Positions 27,926-37,174 of a stretch of DNA of 64,000 bases are shown here, piece by piece. The notes beneath the pieces are model-generated. The model did no database searches and was not told the origin of the DNA. It was given only the letters and a program-made list of their open reading frames with translations. The position numbers were made by a program, and so were the translations under genes. This stretch comes from Mycolicibacter sp. MU0083 (GTDB taxonomy: Bacteria > Actinomycetota > Actinomycetes > Mycobacteriales > Mycobacteriaceae): contig NZ_OY726394.1 of NCBI RefSeq assembly GCF_963378075.1, positions 868,001-932,000 on the forward strand, given 5' to 3'. Each line of letters begins with the position of its first letter. Position 1 is the stretch's first letter.

Positions 27926-29398
27926 GTGACATTGGTGACCGGCGGCAGACCAGGAACGAACCCGACGCGCGACCTGCTACGGGTCGCCTTCGGTCCGTCC
28001 GTCGTGGCGTTGACGATCATCGCGGCGGTGACGCTGCTGCAGTTGCTGATCGCCAACAGCGACATGACCGGGGCGTTCGGTGCGATCGCGAGCATGTGGC
28101 TGGCCGTGCACCAGGTTCCGATCTCGATCGGCGGCCGCGATCTGGGGGTGCTGCCCCTGCTGCCGGTGCTGCTGATGGTGGCGGGAACCGCGCGAACCAC
28201 GGCGCAGGCCACCTCCCGGGGCACCTCCTGGTTCGTGGTCCGCTGGATCGTGGCGTCGGCGGTGGGCGGCCCACTGCTGATCGCGGCGATCATGCTGGCG
28301 ATCATCCACGATGCCGCCTCGGTCATCACCGAACTGCAGACCCCGGTGGCCCTGACCGCCTTCGTCCACGTATTCGCCGTGCACGCGATCGGCGCGGCGA
28401 TCGGTGTGGCGACACGGCTGGGTTCCCGGGCGGTAGCCGAACTGCGGCTGCCGAACTGGCTGGGCGAGTCGGTGCGAGCCGCGCTCGCCGGGATGCTGGC
28501 GCTGTTCGGTCTGGCCGGCGTGACGACGGTGCTCTCCCTGGTCTGGCACTGGCGGACCATGCACGAGCTCTACGGGATCACCGATTCGCTGTTCGGTCAG
28601 TTCAGCCTGACCCTGCTGGCGGTGCTGTATGTGCCCAACGTCGTGGTGGGAGCGACGGCGATGGCGGTCGGGTCCAGTGCACACATCGGTCCCGCGTTGT
28701 TCAGCGCGTTCACGGTGCTCGGCGGTGACATCCCGGCGTTGCCGATCCTGGCCGCGGCACCCCGTCCGCCGCTGGGGCCGGCGTGGGTGGCACTGCTGAT
28801 CATCGGGGCCGCCGCGGGGGTGGCCGTCGGGCAGCAATGCGCCCGCCGGCCGCTGCCGCTGCTGCCGGCGTTGGCGAAGGTGGCCACCGCGGCACTGATC
28901 GCGGCGGTGACGATGGCGCTGCTCGGTGCCGCGGGCGGCGGACAGCTGGGCAATTTCGGTGGCGTCGGCGTGGATCAGCTGACCTTCGGTCCCGCGGTGT
29001 TCGGGTGGTTCCTGGGGATCGGCGCGTTGACGGTCGTGATGATCGGCGGGGTGCGCCGGGGCGCGATCGCCGCACCCCGGCGCGTACTGCCGCCCGGCCC
29101 GAACCGGGGTACCGCGCCCGATCCGGTCGCCGAACCGGACCCGGCCCCGGCCGCCGAGCCCGGGCGGCCGCAACACGACGAGGCGCCCGCGGCGTCCGAG
29201 CCACCCGTGCCACCCGAGCCCGACGAGCCGCCCGAGCCCGACGAGGTCGTCGACGTCGTCGACGAAGGCGGACTGCGGTGGACGCCGGCCCCGGAGCCGT
29301 CGCGCGAGGCCGGAACGCACCCGCCGATCAGGCCACCGGGGCCGCTGCAGGATCCCGAAGACCTGATGTTCACCGACGACGACGGGTACGACCGCTAA
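27926..29398 (+). CDS. PerM-like cell-division membrane protein
   Basis: A 490-residue multipass membrane protein (about ten hydrophobic segments over residues 20-370) of the DUF6350/PerM family, equivalent to Rv0955, which stabilises divisome proteins under stress in M. tuberculosis. The last 110 residues form a cytosolic tail that is acidic and Pro-rich ([18 protein letters not shown]). GTG 27926 is taken as the start; GTG 27935 is an alternative. It forms a pair with the upstream Rv0954-like gene. Confidence 0.85.
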   Translation: MTLVTGGRPGTNPTRDLLRVAFGPSVVALTIIAAVTLLQLLIANSDMTGAFGAIASMWLAVHQVPISIGGRDLGVLPLLPVLLMVAGTARTTAQATSRGTSWFVVRWIVASAVGGPLLIAAIMLAIIHDAASVITELQTPVALTAFVHVFAVHAIGAAIGVATRLGSRAVAELRLPNWLGESVRAALAGMLALFGLAGVTTVLSLVWHWRTMHELYGITDSLFGQFSLTLLAVLYVPNVVVGATAMAVGSSAHIGPALFSAFTVLGGDIPALPILAAAPRPPLGPAWVALLIIGAAAGVAVGQQCARRPLPLLPALAKVATAALIAAVTMALLGAAGGGQLGNFGGVGVDQLTFGPAVFGWFLGIGALTVVMIGGVRRGAIAAPRRVLPPGPNRGTAPDPVAEPDPAPAAEPGRPQHDEAPAASEPPVPPEPDEPPEPDEVVDVVDEGGLRWTPAPEPSREAGTHPPIRPPGPLQDPEDLMFTDDDGYDR

Positions 29399-29431
29399 AT
29401 CAAGGACTTCCGTCCCTTATATATGTCGCGG

Positions 29432-29443
29432 CCGACTGGTCGG
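29432..29443. promoter_or_regulatory. Palindrome upstream of the 157-residue gene
   Basis: CCGAC-TG-GTCGG is a perfect 12-base palindrome about 40 bases before the next ATG, just after an AT-rich run (TTATATATG) that could serve as part of a promoter. Candidate operator; no regulator is adjacent. Confidence 0.3.
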
Positions 29444-29484
29444 ATGGGTGATACCGCCCGTTCGAACGTCAACCAGGGGACTGC

Positions 29485-29958
29485 ATGACCGATGTCGTGA
29501 GCGCCGAGTCCACCGGCGGAACTCCCGCGCCCGAGGTGCGCCGGCGCAGGACGCTGGACATGTTGGCCGGCGCCCGGGCCGAGAAGCTGACCGGACTGGT
29601 GCTGCCGCCCGGACACGAACAGGTGCTCGACGTCGTGGTGATGATCTGGGTCGACGGCGTCAAGGCCGGAATGCAGTTGAGTGACGTCCAACCACCGCCG
29701 TGCGGGCTCTCCGACGACCTCGGCGAGGCTCTCTACGACGCGCTGGAGGACGCGAAACTCTGCAGCGAATACGACGAGTTCCCGGAGTTGGACGACTCCG
29801 ACTTCCAGGATCTGGCGTACCGACAGGTGTCCAAGCTGGGCAACATGGTCCAGCCGGCGGGGCACCCGGAGGTGACCTGGGACATGGTGGAGATCTGGAT
29901 GGACGGGGTGGGAACCGCGCTTCGGGTCGCCCGCGACGCGGTGCAGCGCTCCGCCTGA
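29485..29958 (+). CDS. Hypothetical acidic cytosolic protein
   Basis: A 157-residue protein with no signal peptide, no membrane segment and no family I recognise. Residues 20-40 are basic (VRRRRTLDMLAGARAEK), and the middle is strongly acidic (SEYDEFPELDDSDFQD). Two similar Trp-containing strands, VVMIWVDGVKAG and MVEIWMDGVGTA, suggest an internal duplication. It lies between perM and purN on the same strand, with its own possible promoter. Codon use is normal for the region, supporting a real gene. Confidence 0.65.
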   Translation: MTDVVSAESTGGTPAPEVRRRRTLDMLAGARAEKLTGLVLPPGHEQVLDVVVMIWVDGVKAGMQLSDVQPPPCGLSDDLGEALYDALEDAKLCSEYDEFPELDDSDFQDLAYRQVSKLGNMVQPAGHPEVTWDMVEIWMDGVGTALRVARDAVQRSA

Positions 29959-30017
29959 TCGCCCGCGTTGTCCGCCCGACTTCGCCGCGGGTGCATCGGC
30001 CGTTAGGCTCAGTCACC

Positions 30018-30644
30018 GTGCAACCGATCCATCTGGCTCCCAGCGTCCCGGCACGGCTGGTGGTGCTGGCGTCCGGAACCGGGTCGCTGCTCGAATCGTT
30101 GCTCGCCGCGGCCGTCGGGGACTATCCGGCGCGGGTGGTGGCCGTCGGTGCCGACCGGGATTGCCGGGCCCTGGAGATCGCCGCCGCCGCCGGACTGCCG
30201 GTGTTCACCGTCGCGATGGGTGACTACCCGGACCGGGCGGCCTGGGACCTGGCGCTGACCGAGGCCACCGCGGCCCACCGCCCCGACCTGGTGGTCTCGG
30301 CGGGCTTCATGAAAATCCTGGGAGCGCACTTTCTGGCCCGGTTCATGGGCCGCACCGTCAACACCCACCCGGCGCTGTTGCCGGCCTTCCCGGGCGCGCA
30401 CGCGGTGCCCGATGCGTTGGCCTACGGGGTGAAGGTCACCGGCTGCACCGTGCACCTGGTGGACGCCGGAACCGACACCGGCCCGGTGCTCGCCCAGGAA
30501 CCCGTCGCCGTGCTCGACGACGACGACGAAGACACTTTGCATGAACGCATCAAGACGGTGGAGCGCAAGCTCCTGGTCGACGTGCTGGCCGCTCTGGCGA
30601 CCGGTGGCGTGACGTGGAACGGACGAAAGGCAACCCTAGGATGA
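30018..30644 (+). CDS. purN: Phosphoribosylglycinamide formyltransferase
   Basis: GAR transformylase of purine synthesis, transferring a formyl group from 10-formyl-THF to GAR. From GTG 30018 ([14 protein letters not shown]) it has 208 residues. Motifs are [15 protein letters not shown] (phosphoribosyl binding), SAGFMKILG, and the catalytic set in [15 protein letters not shown] with the later [11 protein letters not shown]sp region. The ORF extends upstream to 29700 only by running through the preceding gene. The stop overlaps purH as ATGA, so the two are translationally coupled. Confidence 0.93.
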   Translation: MQPIHLAPSVPARLVVLASGTGSLLESLLAAAVGDYPARVVAVGADRDCRALEIAAAAGLPVFTVAMGDYPDRAAWDLALTEATAAHRPDLVVSAGFMKILGAHFLARFMGRTVNTHPALLPAFPGAHAVPDALAYGVKVTGCTVHLVDAGTDTGPVLAQEPVAVLDDDDEDTLHERIKTVERKLLVDVLAALATGGVTWNGRKATLG

Positions 30645-32206
30645 CCGACGGCACGCGACCCATTCGTCGGGCGCTCATCAGCGTCTACGACAAGACCGGC
30701 CTGGTGGATCTGGCCGCCGGCCTGCACGCCGCGGGCGTGGATATCGTCTCCACCGGATCTACCGCGAAGACGATTGCGGCCCAAGGTATTCCGGTGACCC
30801 CGGTCGAGCAGGTGACCGGATTCCCGGAGGTGCTCGACGGGCGGGTGAAGACCCTGCACCCGCGGGTGCACGCCGGGCTGCTGGCCGACCTGCGTAAGCC
30901 CGAGCACGCCGCGGCGCTCGACGAGCTGGAGATCGCCGCGTTCGAACTGGTGGTGGTCAACCTCTACCCGTTCAGCGAGACCGTGGACTCCGGCGCGGGC
31001 ATCGACGAATGCGTCGAGCAGATCGACATCGGTGGGCCCTCGATGATCCGCGCGGCCGCCAAGAACCACCCCAGCGTCGCCGTGGTGGTCGACCCGCTGG
31101 GCTACGACGGCGTGCTGGCCGCGGTCAAGGCCGGCGGGTTCACCCTCGCCGAGCGGAAACGACTGGCGTCGTTGGCATTCCGGCACACCGCCGAGTACGA
31201 CGTCGCGGTCGCGAGCTGGATGTGCTCGACACTGGCCCCCGAGGAGCCCCGCCAGGCGAACCCGGAATGGTTCGGCCGCACCTACCGGCGCGCCGCGCAG
31301 CTGCGCTACGGCGAGAACCCGCACCAGCAGGCCGCGCTCTACTGCGACGGCGGTGCCTGGCCGGGCTTGGCGCAGGCCGACCAGCTGCACGGAAAAGAGA
31401 TGTCCTACAACAACTTCACCGATGCCGATGCCGCCTGGCGGGCCGCGTTCGACCACGAACAGACCTGCGTGGCGATCATCAAGCACGCCAACCCGTGCGG
31501 TATCGCGGTCTCATCGACCTCGGTGGCCGACGCCCACCGCAAGGCCCACGAATGTGACCCGCTCAGCGCGTTCGGCGGCGTGATCGCGGCCAACACCGAG
31601 GTCAGCGTCGAGATGGCCGAATACGTCAGCACCATCTTCACCGAGGTGATTGTGGCGCCGGCCTACGAGCCCGGCGCCGTCGAGATCCTGGCACGCAAGA
31701 AGAACATCCGCGTGCTGCTGGCGTCGGAACCGCTGCGCGGCGGCACCGAATGGCGCCAGGTCAGCGGCGGGCTGCTGATGCAGCGCCGCGACGAACTCGA
31801 CGCCGACGGTGACGACCCGGCGAACTGGACGCTGGCCACCGGCGCCCCGGCCGACCCGGACACCCTGGCCGACCTGGTCTTCGCCTGGCGGGCCTGCCGG
31901 GCGGTCAAGTCCAACGCGATCGTGGTCGCCGCCGACGGCGCCACCATCGGAGTGGGCATGGGGCAGGTCAACCGGGTCGACGCGGCCCGGCTGGCGGTGG
32001 AGCGCGGCGGCGAGCGGGTGGCCGGCGCGGTGGCGGCCTCCGACGCCTTCTTCCCGTTCCCCGACGGTCTGCAGACCCTGACCGCGGCCGGGGTGAAGGC
32101 GATCGTGCACCCGGGCGGCTCGGTCCGCGACGACGAGGTGACCGCGGCGGCGGCCGAGGCCGGCATCACGCTGTACCTGACCGGGGCGCGGCACTTCGCG
32201 CACTGA
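30641..32206 (+). CDS. purH: Bifunctional AICAR transformylase/IMP cyclohydrolase
   Basis: Last two steps of purine synthesis, AICAR to FAICAR to IMP. ATG 30641 ([18 protein letters not shown]) gives 521 residues. The N-terminal MGS-like cyclohydrolase domain has STGSTAKTI and [15 protein letters not shown]. The C-terminal transformylase domain has [23 protein letters not shown] and [10 protein letters not shown]. The four-base overlap with purN indicates a purNH operon. It is the counterpart of Rv0957. Confidence 0.96.
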   Translation: MTDGTRPIRRALISVYDKTGLVDLAAGLHAAGVDIVSTGSTAKTIAAQGIPVTPVEQVTGFPEVLDGRVKTLHPRVHAGLLADLRKPEHAAALDELEIAAFELVVVNLYPFSETVDSGAGIDECVEQIDIGGPSMIRAAAKNHPSVAVVVDPLGYDGVLAAVKAGGFTLAERKRLASLAFRHTAEYDVAVASWMCSTLAPEEPRQANPEWFGRTYRRAAQLRYGENPHQQAALYCDGGAWPGLAQADQLHGKEMSYNNFTDADAAWRAAFDHEQTCVAIIKHANPCGIAVSSTSVADAHRKAHECDPLSAFGGVIAANTEVSVEMAEYVSTIFTEVIVAPAYEPGAVEILARKKNIRVLLASEPLRGGTEWRQVSGGLLMQRRDELDADGDDPANWTLATGAPADPDTLADLVFAWRACRAVKSNAIVVAADGATIGVGMGQVNRVDAARLAVERGGERVAGAVAASDAFFPFPDGLQTLTAAGVKAIVHPGGSVRDDEVTAAAAEAGITLYLTGARHFAH

Positions 32207-32210
32207 GGTC

Positions 32211-32239
32211 TTGACGTAAAGGTTGTAAGCACTCACTAT
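32211..32239 (+). promoter_or_regulatory. Promoter for the amidohydrolase-TetR pair
   Basis: TTGACG (32211-32216), 17 bases, then CACTAT (32234-32239): a good -35 and a fair -10 just after the purH stop. Transcription would start near 32246. The overlapping stretch GTAAGCACTCACT looks like half of a TetR-type site, which would fit control by the downstream TetR gene. Confidence 0.5.
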
Positions 32240-32270
32240 CTATCTCAACGGCTGGTAGTTGGGAGACGAT

Positions 32271-34046
32271 GTGGCTTACGACCTGATCATCCGGAACGGG
32301 CTGTGGTTCGACGGCCTGGGTAACGCCCCGCAGGTCCGCACCCTGGGCATCCGCGACGGGGTCGTGGCCGACATCGTCGCCGGGGAACTGGACGAGACCG
32401 GCTGCCCGGACGTGATCGACGCGGCGGGCAAGTGGGTGGTGCCCGGCTTCATCGACGTGCACACCCACTACGACGCCGAGGTGCTGCTCGACCCCGGCCT
32501 GCGGGAATCGGTGCGGCACGGCGTCACCACGGTGTTGCTGGGCAACTGCTCGCTGTCCACCGTCTACGCCGACTCCGAGGACGCCGCGGACCTGTTCAGC
32601 CGGGTCGAGGCGGTGCCGCGCAAGTTCGTGCTGGACGCGCTGAAAGCCAAGAAGACCTGGTCGGATCCGGCCGAATACGTGCGCGCGCTGGAGACGCTGC
32701 CGCTGGGGCCCAACATCGGTTCGATGCTCGGCCATTCGGACCTGCGGACCGCCGTGCTCGGTCTGGACCGCGCCACCACCGACGGCGTCGTACCCACCGA
32801 CGCCGAACTGGAGAAGATGGCCGAACTGCTCGAGGCGGGACTGGACGCCGGCCTGCTCGGCATGTCGGGGATGGACGCCGCGATCGACAAGCTCGACGGC
32901 GACCGCTTCCGGTCCCGGGCGCTGCCGTCGACGTTCGCCACCTGGCGGGAACGCCGACGGCTGATCAAGGTGCTTCGCCGCCGCGGCCGGATGCTGCAGA
33001 GCGCCCCCAACGTCGCCAAACCGTGGACGGCGTTGAACTTCTTCCTGACCAGCAGTGCCATGTTCGGCCGGCGGCGCGGGGTGCGGATGAGCCTGCTGGT
33101 CTCCGCCGACGGCAAGTCCGCACCGGGTGCGGTGCGGGTGATGGGTCCGGGCACCCGGTTGCTCAACGCACTGTTCGGATCCGCGGTGCGCTTCCAGCAC
33201 CTGCCGGTGCCGTTCGAGCTGTACTCCGACGGTATCGACCTGCCGGTGTTCGAGGAGTTCGGTGCCGGCACCGCCGCGCTGCACCTGCGCGACCAGTTGG
33301 AGCGCAACGCCCTGCTGGCCGACACCGAATACCGGCGCCGGTTCCGCAAGTCCTTCGACCGCAAGAAGTACGGTCCGGCGTTGTGGCACCGCGACTTCCA
33401 CGACGCGGTGATCGTCGACTGCCCGGATGCCAGCCTGATCGGCAAGAGCTTCGGGCAGATCGCCGACGAGCGCGGGTTGCATCCGCTGGACGCGTTCCTC
33501 GACGTGCTGGTCGACAACGGCGAGCGCAACGTCCGCTGGACCACCATCGTGGCCAACCACCGGCCCGAGATGCTGGACAAGCTGGCCAACGAGCCGACCA
33601 TTCACATGGGGTTCTCCGACGCCGGCGCGCACCTGCGCAACATGGCGTTCTACAACTTCTCGCTGCGGTTGCTCAAGCGGGTCCGCGACGCGCAAGAGGC
33701 CGGCCGGCCGTTCATGAGCGTGCAGCGGGCGGTCTACCGGCTCACCGCCGAGGTCGCGGACTGGTTCGGTTTCGCTGCCGGCACCCTGCGGCGCGGCGAC
33801 CGCGCCGACTTCGTGGTGATCGACCCGGCCGGCCTGACCGATGCCGTGGACGGCTATCACGAGGCGACGGTGCCGTTCTACGGCGGGCTGTCCCGGATGG
33901 TCAACCGCAACGACGACGCGGTGGTGGCGACCGGGGTGGGCGGAACGGTGGTGTTCCGCGACGGGCAGTTCTGCGACGGCTACGGCACGACGATGCGTTC
34001 CGGCCGTTTCCTGCGAGCCGAATCATCTGAGCTGCAACCGATCTGA
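32271..34046 (+). CDS. N-acyl-D-amino-acid deacylase-type amidohydrolase
   Basis: Zinc-dependent amidohydrolase, about 591 residues, of the D-aminoacylase family. The N-terminal beta-sandwich strand YDLIIRNGLWFDG is followed by the metal site IDVHTHYDAEV (His64, His66), then a TIM barrel, and late in the protein GFSDAGAHLRNM with the conserved Asp. GTG 32271 is preferred because GGAG stands seven bases before it; TTG 32259 is possible. The cytosolic substrate is unknown. A TetR gene starts one base after the stop, so this is a two-gene unit probably regulated by its own repressor. It is an insertion relative to Rv0957-Rv0958. Confidence 0.82.
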   Translation: MAYDLIIRNGLWFDGLGNAPQVRTLGIRDGVVADIVAGELDETGCPDVIDAAGKWVVPGFIDVHTHYDAEVLLDPGLRESVRHGVTTVLLGNCSLSTVYADSEDAADLFSRVEAVPRKFVLDALKAKKTWSDPAEYVRALETLPLGPNIGSMLGHSDLRTAVLGLDRATTDGVVPTDAELEKMAELLEAGLDAGLLGMSGMDAAIDKLDGDRFRSRALPSTFATWRERRRLIKVLRRRGRMLQSAPNVAKPWTALNFFLTSSAMFGRRRGVRMSLLVSADGKSAPGAVRVMGPGTRLLNALFGSAVRFQHLPVPFELYSDGIDLPVFEEFGAGTAALHLRDQLERNALLADTEYRRRFRKSFDRKKYGPALWHRDFHDAVIVDCPDASLIGKSFGQIADERGLHPLDAFLDVLVDNGERNVRWTTIVANHRPEMLDKLANEPTIHMGFSDAGAHLRNMAFYNFSLRLLKRVRDAQEAGRPFMSVQRAVYRLTAEVADWFGFAAGTLRRGDRADFVVIDPAGLTDAVDGYHEATVPFYGGLSRMVNRNDDAVVATGVGGTVVFRDGQFCDGYGTTMRSGRFLRAESSELQPI

Positions 34047-34047
34047 G

Positions 34048-34629
34048 ATGGCCAGGACACAGCAGCAACGGCGTGAGACCACCGTCGCGCGCCTGCTCGA
34101 CGCCAGCATCGCCACCATCGCCGAGATCGGCTATGCGCGGGCGTCGGCCAAGGTGATCGCGGCACGCGCCGGGGTCTCCGACGGAGCGTTGTTCCGTCAT
34201 TTCGGCACCATGGGCGACTTCATGGCCGCCACCGCCCAGGAAGTGCTGCGGCGCCAACTGGAGCGGTTCGAAAAGCAGGTCGCGGAGATCCCCGTCGACG
34301 CACCCGCGCTGGAAGCGGCGTTGACGGTGCTGCGTGACCTGACCGCCAACGACACCAATGCGGTGCTCTACGAACTGCTGATCGCCGCGCGCACAGATGA
34401 CCGACTGCGCGCCGTGCTGGCCGAGGTGCTCGCCGAATACAGCGCCAAGATCGCCGACGCGGCACGGGCACTGCCCACGGCGGAGGCGTTTCCCGAAGAG
34501 CATTACCCGACGCTGGTGGCGTTGCTCACCAACACCTTCGACGGCGCGGCGATCGTGCGTGCGGTGCTGCCGCAGCCCGAGATCGAGGCCAACCGGATCC
34601 CGCTGCTGCTGTCGCTGCTCGGGGGGTAG
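34048..34629 (+). CDS. TetR-family transcriptional regulator
   Basis: A 193-residue repressor with an N-terminal helix-turn-helix at about residues 27-50 (ASAKVIAARAGVSDGALFRHFG) and a variable helical ligand domain. It begins with ATG two codon-edges after the amidohydrolase stop (one base between), so both are on one mRNA. The longer upstream ORF is a shadow of the preceding gene. It likely senses the amidohydrolase substrate or product and acts at the promoter near 32211-32250. Confidence 0.85.
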   Translation: MARTQQQRRETTVARLLDASIATIAEIGYARASAKVIAARAGVSDGALFRHFGTMGDFMAATAQEVLRRQLERFEKQVAEIPVDAPALEAALTVLRDLTANDTNAVLYELLIAARTDDRLRAVLAEVLAEYSAKIADAARALPTAEAFPEEHYPTLVALLTNTFDGAAIVRAVLPQPEIEANRIPLLLSLLGG

Positions 34630-34633
34630 GTCC

Positions 34634-35659
34634 CTACGCGTCGAGTGTCGGGTTGTGCACCGTTTTCTGCTCATCGGCGTGCGTCAAGTCGACATTCGGC
34701 GCAGATGCGGCCACCGCGTAGTCGACGAAGTCGGCGATCTCGGCGATCGCACGCCGCGCATCGGGGTTGACGTCGAAGCTGAGCTGGAACATGTGCAGGG
34801 AGCGGTCCCAGACCTGCACCCAGTTCGGCACGCCCGCGGCGGTGAGCGCGTCGGCCAGCACGAAGGTGTCGTTGCGCAGCAGCTCGTTGTCGCCGATCTG
34901 CAGCAGGACCGGCCCCAGCCCGCGCAGGTCGGCCTCCGGTGGCATCACGGGGAGTTCGCGGGTTCCGTTGACGGTGGCGAACACCCGGTAGATGAACGTG
35001 AACGCCAGGAACGGGAAGAACGGATCGCGGCGGCTGCGGGCCGCGGCGCGCTTGATCTCCATGTCCGACGACGTCAGCGCCGACAGCAACACCTGACCCG
35101 CGGGTACCGGTAGCCCGGCGTCGCGCACCGCGAGCGCGGTGTCGGCGGCCATCAGCCCGCCCGCCGAATCACCGGCGAGCACCATGCGGTCGGCGGTGAA
35201 CCCGGCGTCGAGCACATGCCGGTAGGCGCACAGACCGTCTGCGACCGCCTCCTCGATGCCGGCCAGCGGAGCCAAGCGGTAACCGACGTTGAAGACCTTG
35301 GCGCCGGTGGCCGCCGATAGCTTGCTGGCGAACCGGCGGTGCGAATTGAGCCCCAGCGTCACCAGTGCGGAACCGTGGAAGTAGACGATCACCCGGTCGG
35401 AGTCGCGGGCGGCGGGCGCCACCACCCATTCGGCCGGACAGTCACTCAGTCGCACCCGCGTCACCGTGGTGCCGGGCAGTGCCCGGATGCAGCGCATCGG
35501 CGCATCGATGACGTCCAGGCGCGCCCGTTGCAGCGCGGCCGGGAAGAACCGGTTGATCACGATGCCGACCAGCGTCAGCACCGCGATCGAGGTACGCAGG
35601 ACGACGGCGGCCGCCAGGGCCAGCAGCCGAGCCTGCCAGGAGGCCGGACCGAAGTACAT
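34634..35659 (-). CDS. Membrane-anchored alpha/beta hydrolase (esterase)
   Basis: HSL-type carboxylesterase, about 341 residues from ATG 35659 (GTG 35695 is possible). Residues 10-40 are hydrophobic (LLALAAAVVLRTS...), suggesting an N-terminal anchor. The oxyanion segment reads YFHGSALVTLG where the HSL family usually has HGGG. The nucleophile motif GDSAGG is intact, and a C-terminal DRSLHMFQ offers the catalytic histidine. A very long in-frame extension upstream is only the antisense of the MoxR gene. Its start region is divergent from moxR, about 115 bases away. Substrate unknown, probably a lipid or short ester. Confidence 0.8.
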   Translation of the reverse strand: MYFGPASWQARLLALAAAVVLRTSIAVLTLVGIVINRFFPAALQRARLDVIDAPMRCIRALPGTTVTRVRLSDCPAEWVVAPAARDSDRVIVYFHGSALVTLGLNSHRRFASKLSAATGAKVFNVGYRLAPLAGIEEAVADGLCAYRHVLDAGFTADRMVLAGDSAGGLMAADTALAVRDAGLPVPAGQVLLSALTSSDMEIKRAAARSRRDPFFPFLAFTFIYRVFATVNGTRELPVMPPEADLRGLGPVLLQIGDNELLRNDTFVLADALTAAGVPNWVQVWDRSLHMFQLSFDVNPDARRAIAEIADFVDYAVAASAPNVDLTHADEQKTVHNPTLDA

Positions 35660-35773
35660 CTGCGCCGGTCGATCACGCCATTGCCGGGAATTCACGATAC
35701 CTACGGTACCGGGTATTTCTGGCCCGGAAAACCGGGACCTGGTGACGCGTCCCCGCGCCCGTCGTAGCGTGGA

Positions 35774-37174
35774 GTGGTGACCGCGCTGAATACCCCGCAC
35801 GATCTGCCCACCACGCTCGGCGAACTGCGTGCCGCCGGCTACCCGGAACGAGGCATCAAACAGGAGATCGCCGAGAACCTGCTCGCCCGCCTCGCCGCCG
35901 GCGACGACGCCGCGGCCATCTGGCCGGGCATGTTCGGCTTCGACGACACCGTGCTGCCGCAGCTGGAACGTGCGCTGATCGCCGGACACGACATCGTGCT
36001 GCTCGGCGAGCGCGGTCAGGGCAAGACCCGCCTGCTGCGCGCACTGGTCGGACTGCTCGACGAATGGACCCCGGTGATCGCCGGCGCCGAACTCGGTGAG
36101 CACCCGTACTCGCCGATCACGCCCGAGTCGATCCGGCGGGCCGCCGAACTCGGCGACGCCCTGCCGGTGGCGTGGCGGCACCGCAGCCAGCGCTACACCG
36201 AGAAACTGGCCACCCCCGACACCAGCGTCGCGGACCTGGTCGGCGACATCGACCCCATCAAAGTCGCCGAAGGCCGCAGCCTCGGTGACCCCGAGACCAT
36301 CGCCTACGGGCTGATCCCGCGGGCGCACCGCGGCATCGTCGCGATCAACGAACTGCCCGACCTCGCCGAACGTATCCAGGTGGCGATGCTCAACGTGATG
36401 GAGGAGCGCGACATCCAGGTGCGCGGCTACACACTGCGGCTGCCGTTGGACGTCCTGGTGGTCGCCAGCGCCAACCCGGAGGACTACACCAACCGCGGCC
36501 GGATCATCACCCCGCTCAAGGACCGCTTCGGCGCCGAGATCCGCACCCACTACCCGCTGGAACTCGACGCCGAGGTCGGCGTGATCGCCCAGGAGGCCCA
36601 CCTGAGCGCGGCGGTGCCGACCTACCTGCTGGCCGTACTCGCGCGCTTCGCCCGTTACCTGCGCGAGTCCCGCTCGATCGATCAGCGTTCGGGCGTCTCG
36701 GCGCGGTTCGCGATCGCCGCCGCGGAGACGGTGGCGGCCTCGGCGCGACACCGCGGCGCGGTGTTGGGCGAAGCCGAACCGGTGGCGCGGGTGGTCGACC
36801 TGGGCACGATCGTCGACGTGCTGCGCGGGAAGCTGGAGTTCGAATCCGGTGAGGAGGGCCGCGAGCAGGCGGTATTGGAACATCTGCTGCGCCGTGCCAC
36901 CGCCGACACCGCGTCACGGGAGCTGGGCGGTCTGGACGTGGGGCCGCTGGTGGCCGCGGTGGAGGACGCGGCGGTCACCACCGGTGAGCGGGTGTCGGCC
37001 AAAGCGGTGCTGGCCGCGTTGGGCGACCTGCCGGTGGTCGACGCGATCGCACAGCGGCTCGGTGCGGAATCCGAGGGCGAGCGTGCTGCGGCACTCGAAT
37101 TGGCCCTGGAAGCACTGTATTTGGCCAAACGTATCGACAAGACATCCGACGAGGGTGAAACCGTCTATGGCTAA
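35774..37174 (+). CDS. MoxR-type AAA+ ATPase
   Basis: AAA+ ATPase of 466 residues related to magnesium-chelatase subunit ChlI/MoxR, equivalent to Rv0958. Walker A is GERGQGKTR, the Walker B region is GIVAINELPDLAER, and the sensor region is VVASANPEDYTNRGRI. A helical C-terminal domain follows. These ATPases act as chaperones together with a VWA-domain partner, which is encoded next and overlaps by eight bases. Starts GTG 35774 or 35777. Confidence 0.88.
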   Translation: MVTALNTPHDLPTTLGELRAAGYPERGIKQEIAENLLARLAAGDDAAAIWPGMFGFDDTVLPQLERALIAGHDIVLLGERGQGKTRLLRALVGLLDEWTPVIAGAELGEHPYSPITPESIRRAAELGDALPVAWRHRSQRYTEKLATPDTSVADLVGDIDPIKVAEGRSLGDPETIAYGLIPRAHRGIVAINELPDLAERIQVAMLNVMEERDIQVRGYTLRLPLDVLVVASANPEDYTNRGRIITPLKDRFGAEIRTHYPLELDAEVGVIAQEAHLSAAVPTYLLAVLARFARYLRESRSIDQRSGVSARFAIAAAETVAASARHRGAVLGEAEPVARVVDLGTIVDVLRGKLEFESGEEGREQAVLEHLLRRATADTASRELGGLDVGPLVAAVEDAAVTTGERVSAKAVLAALGDLPVVDAIAQRLGAESEGERAAALELALEALYLAKRIDKTSDEGETVYG

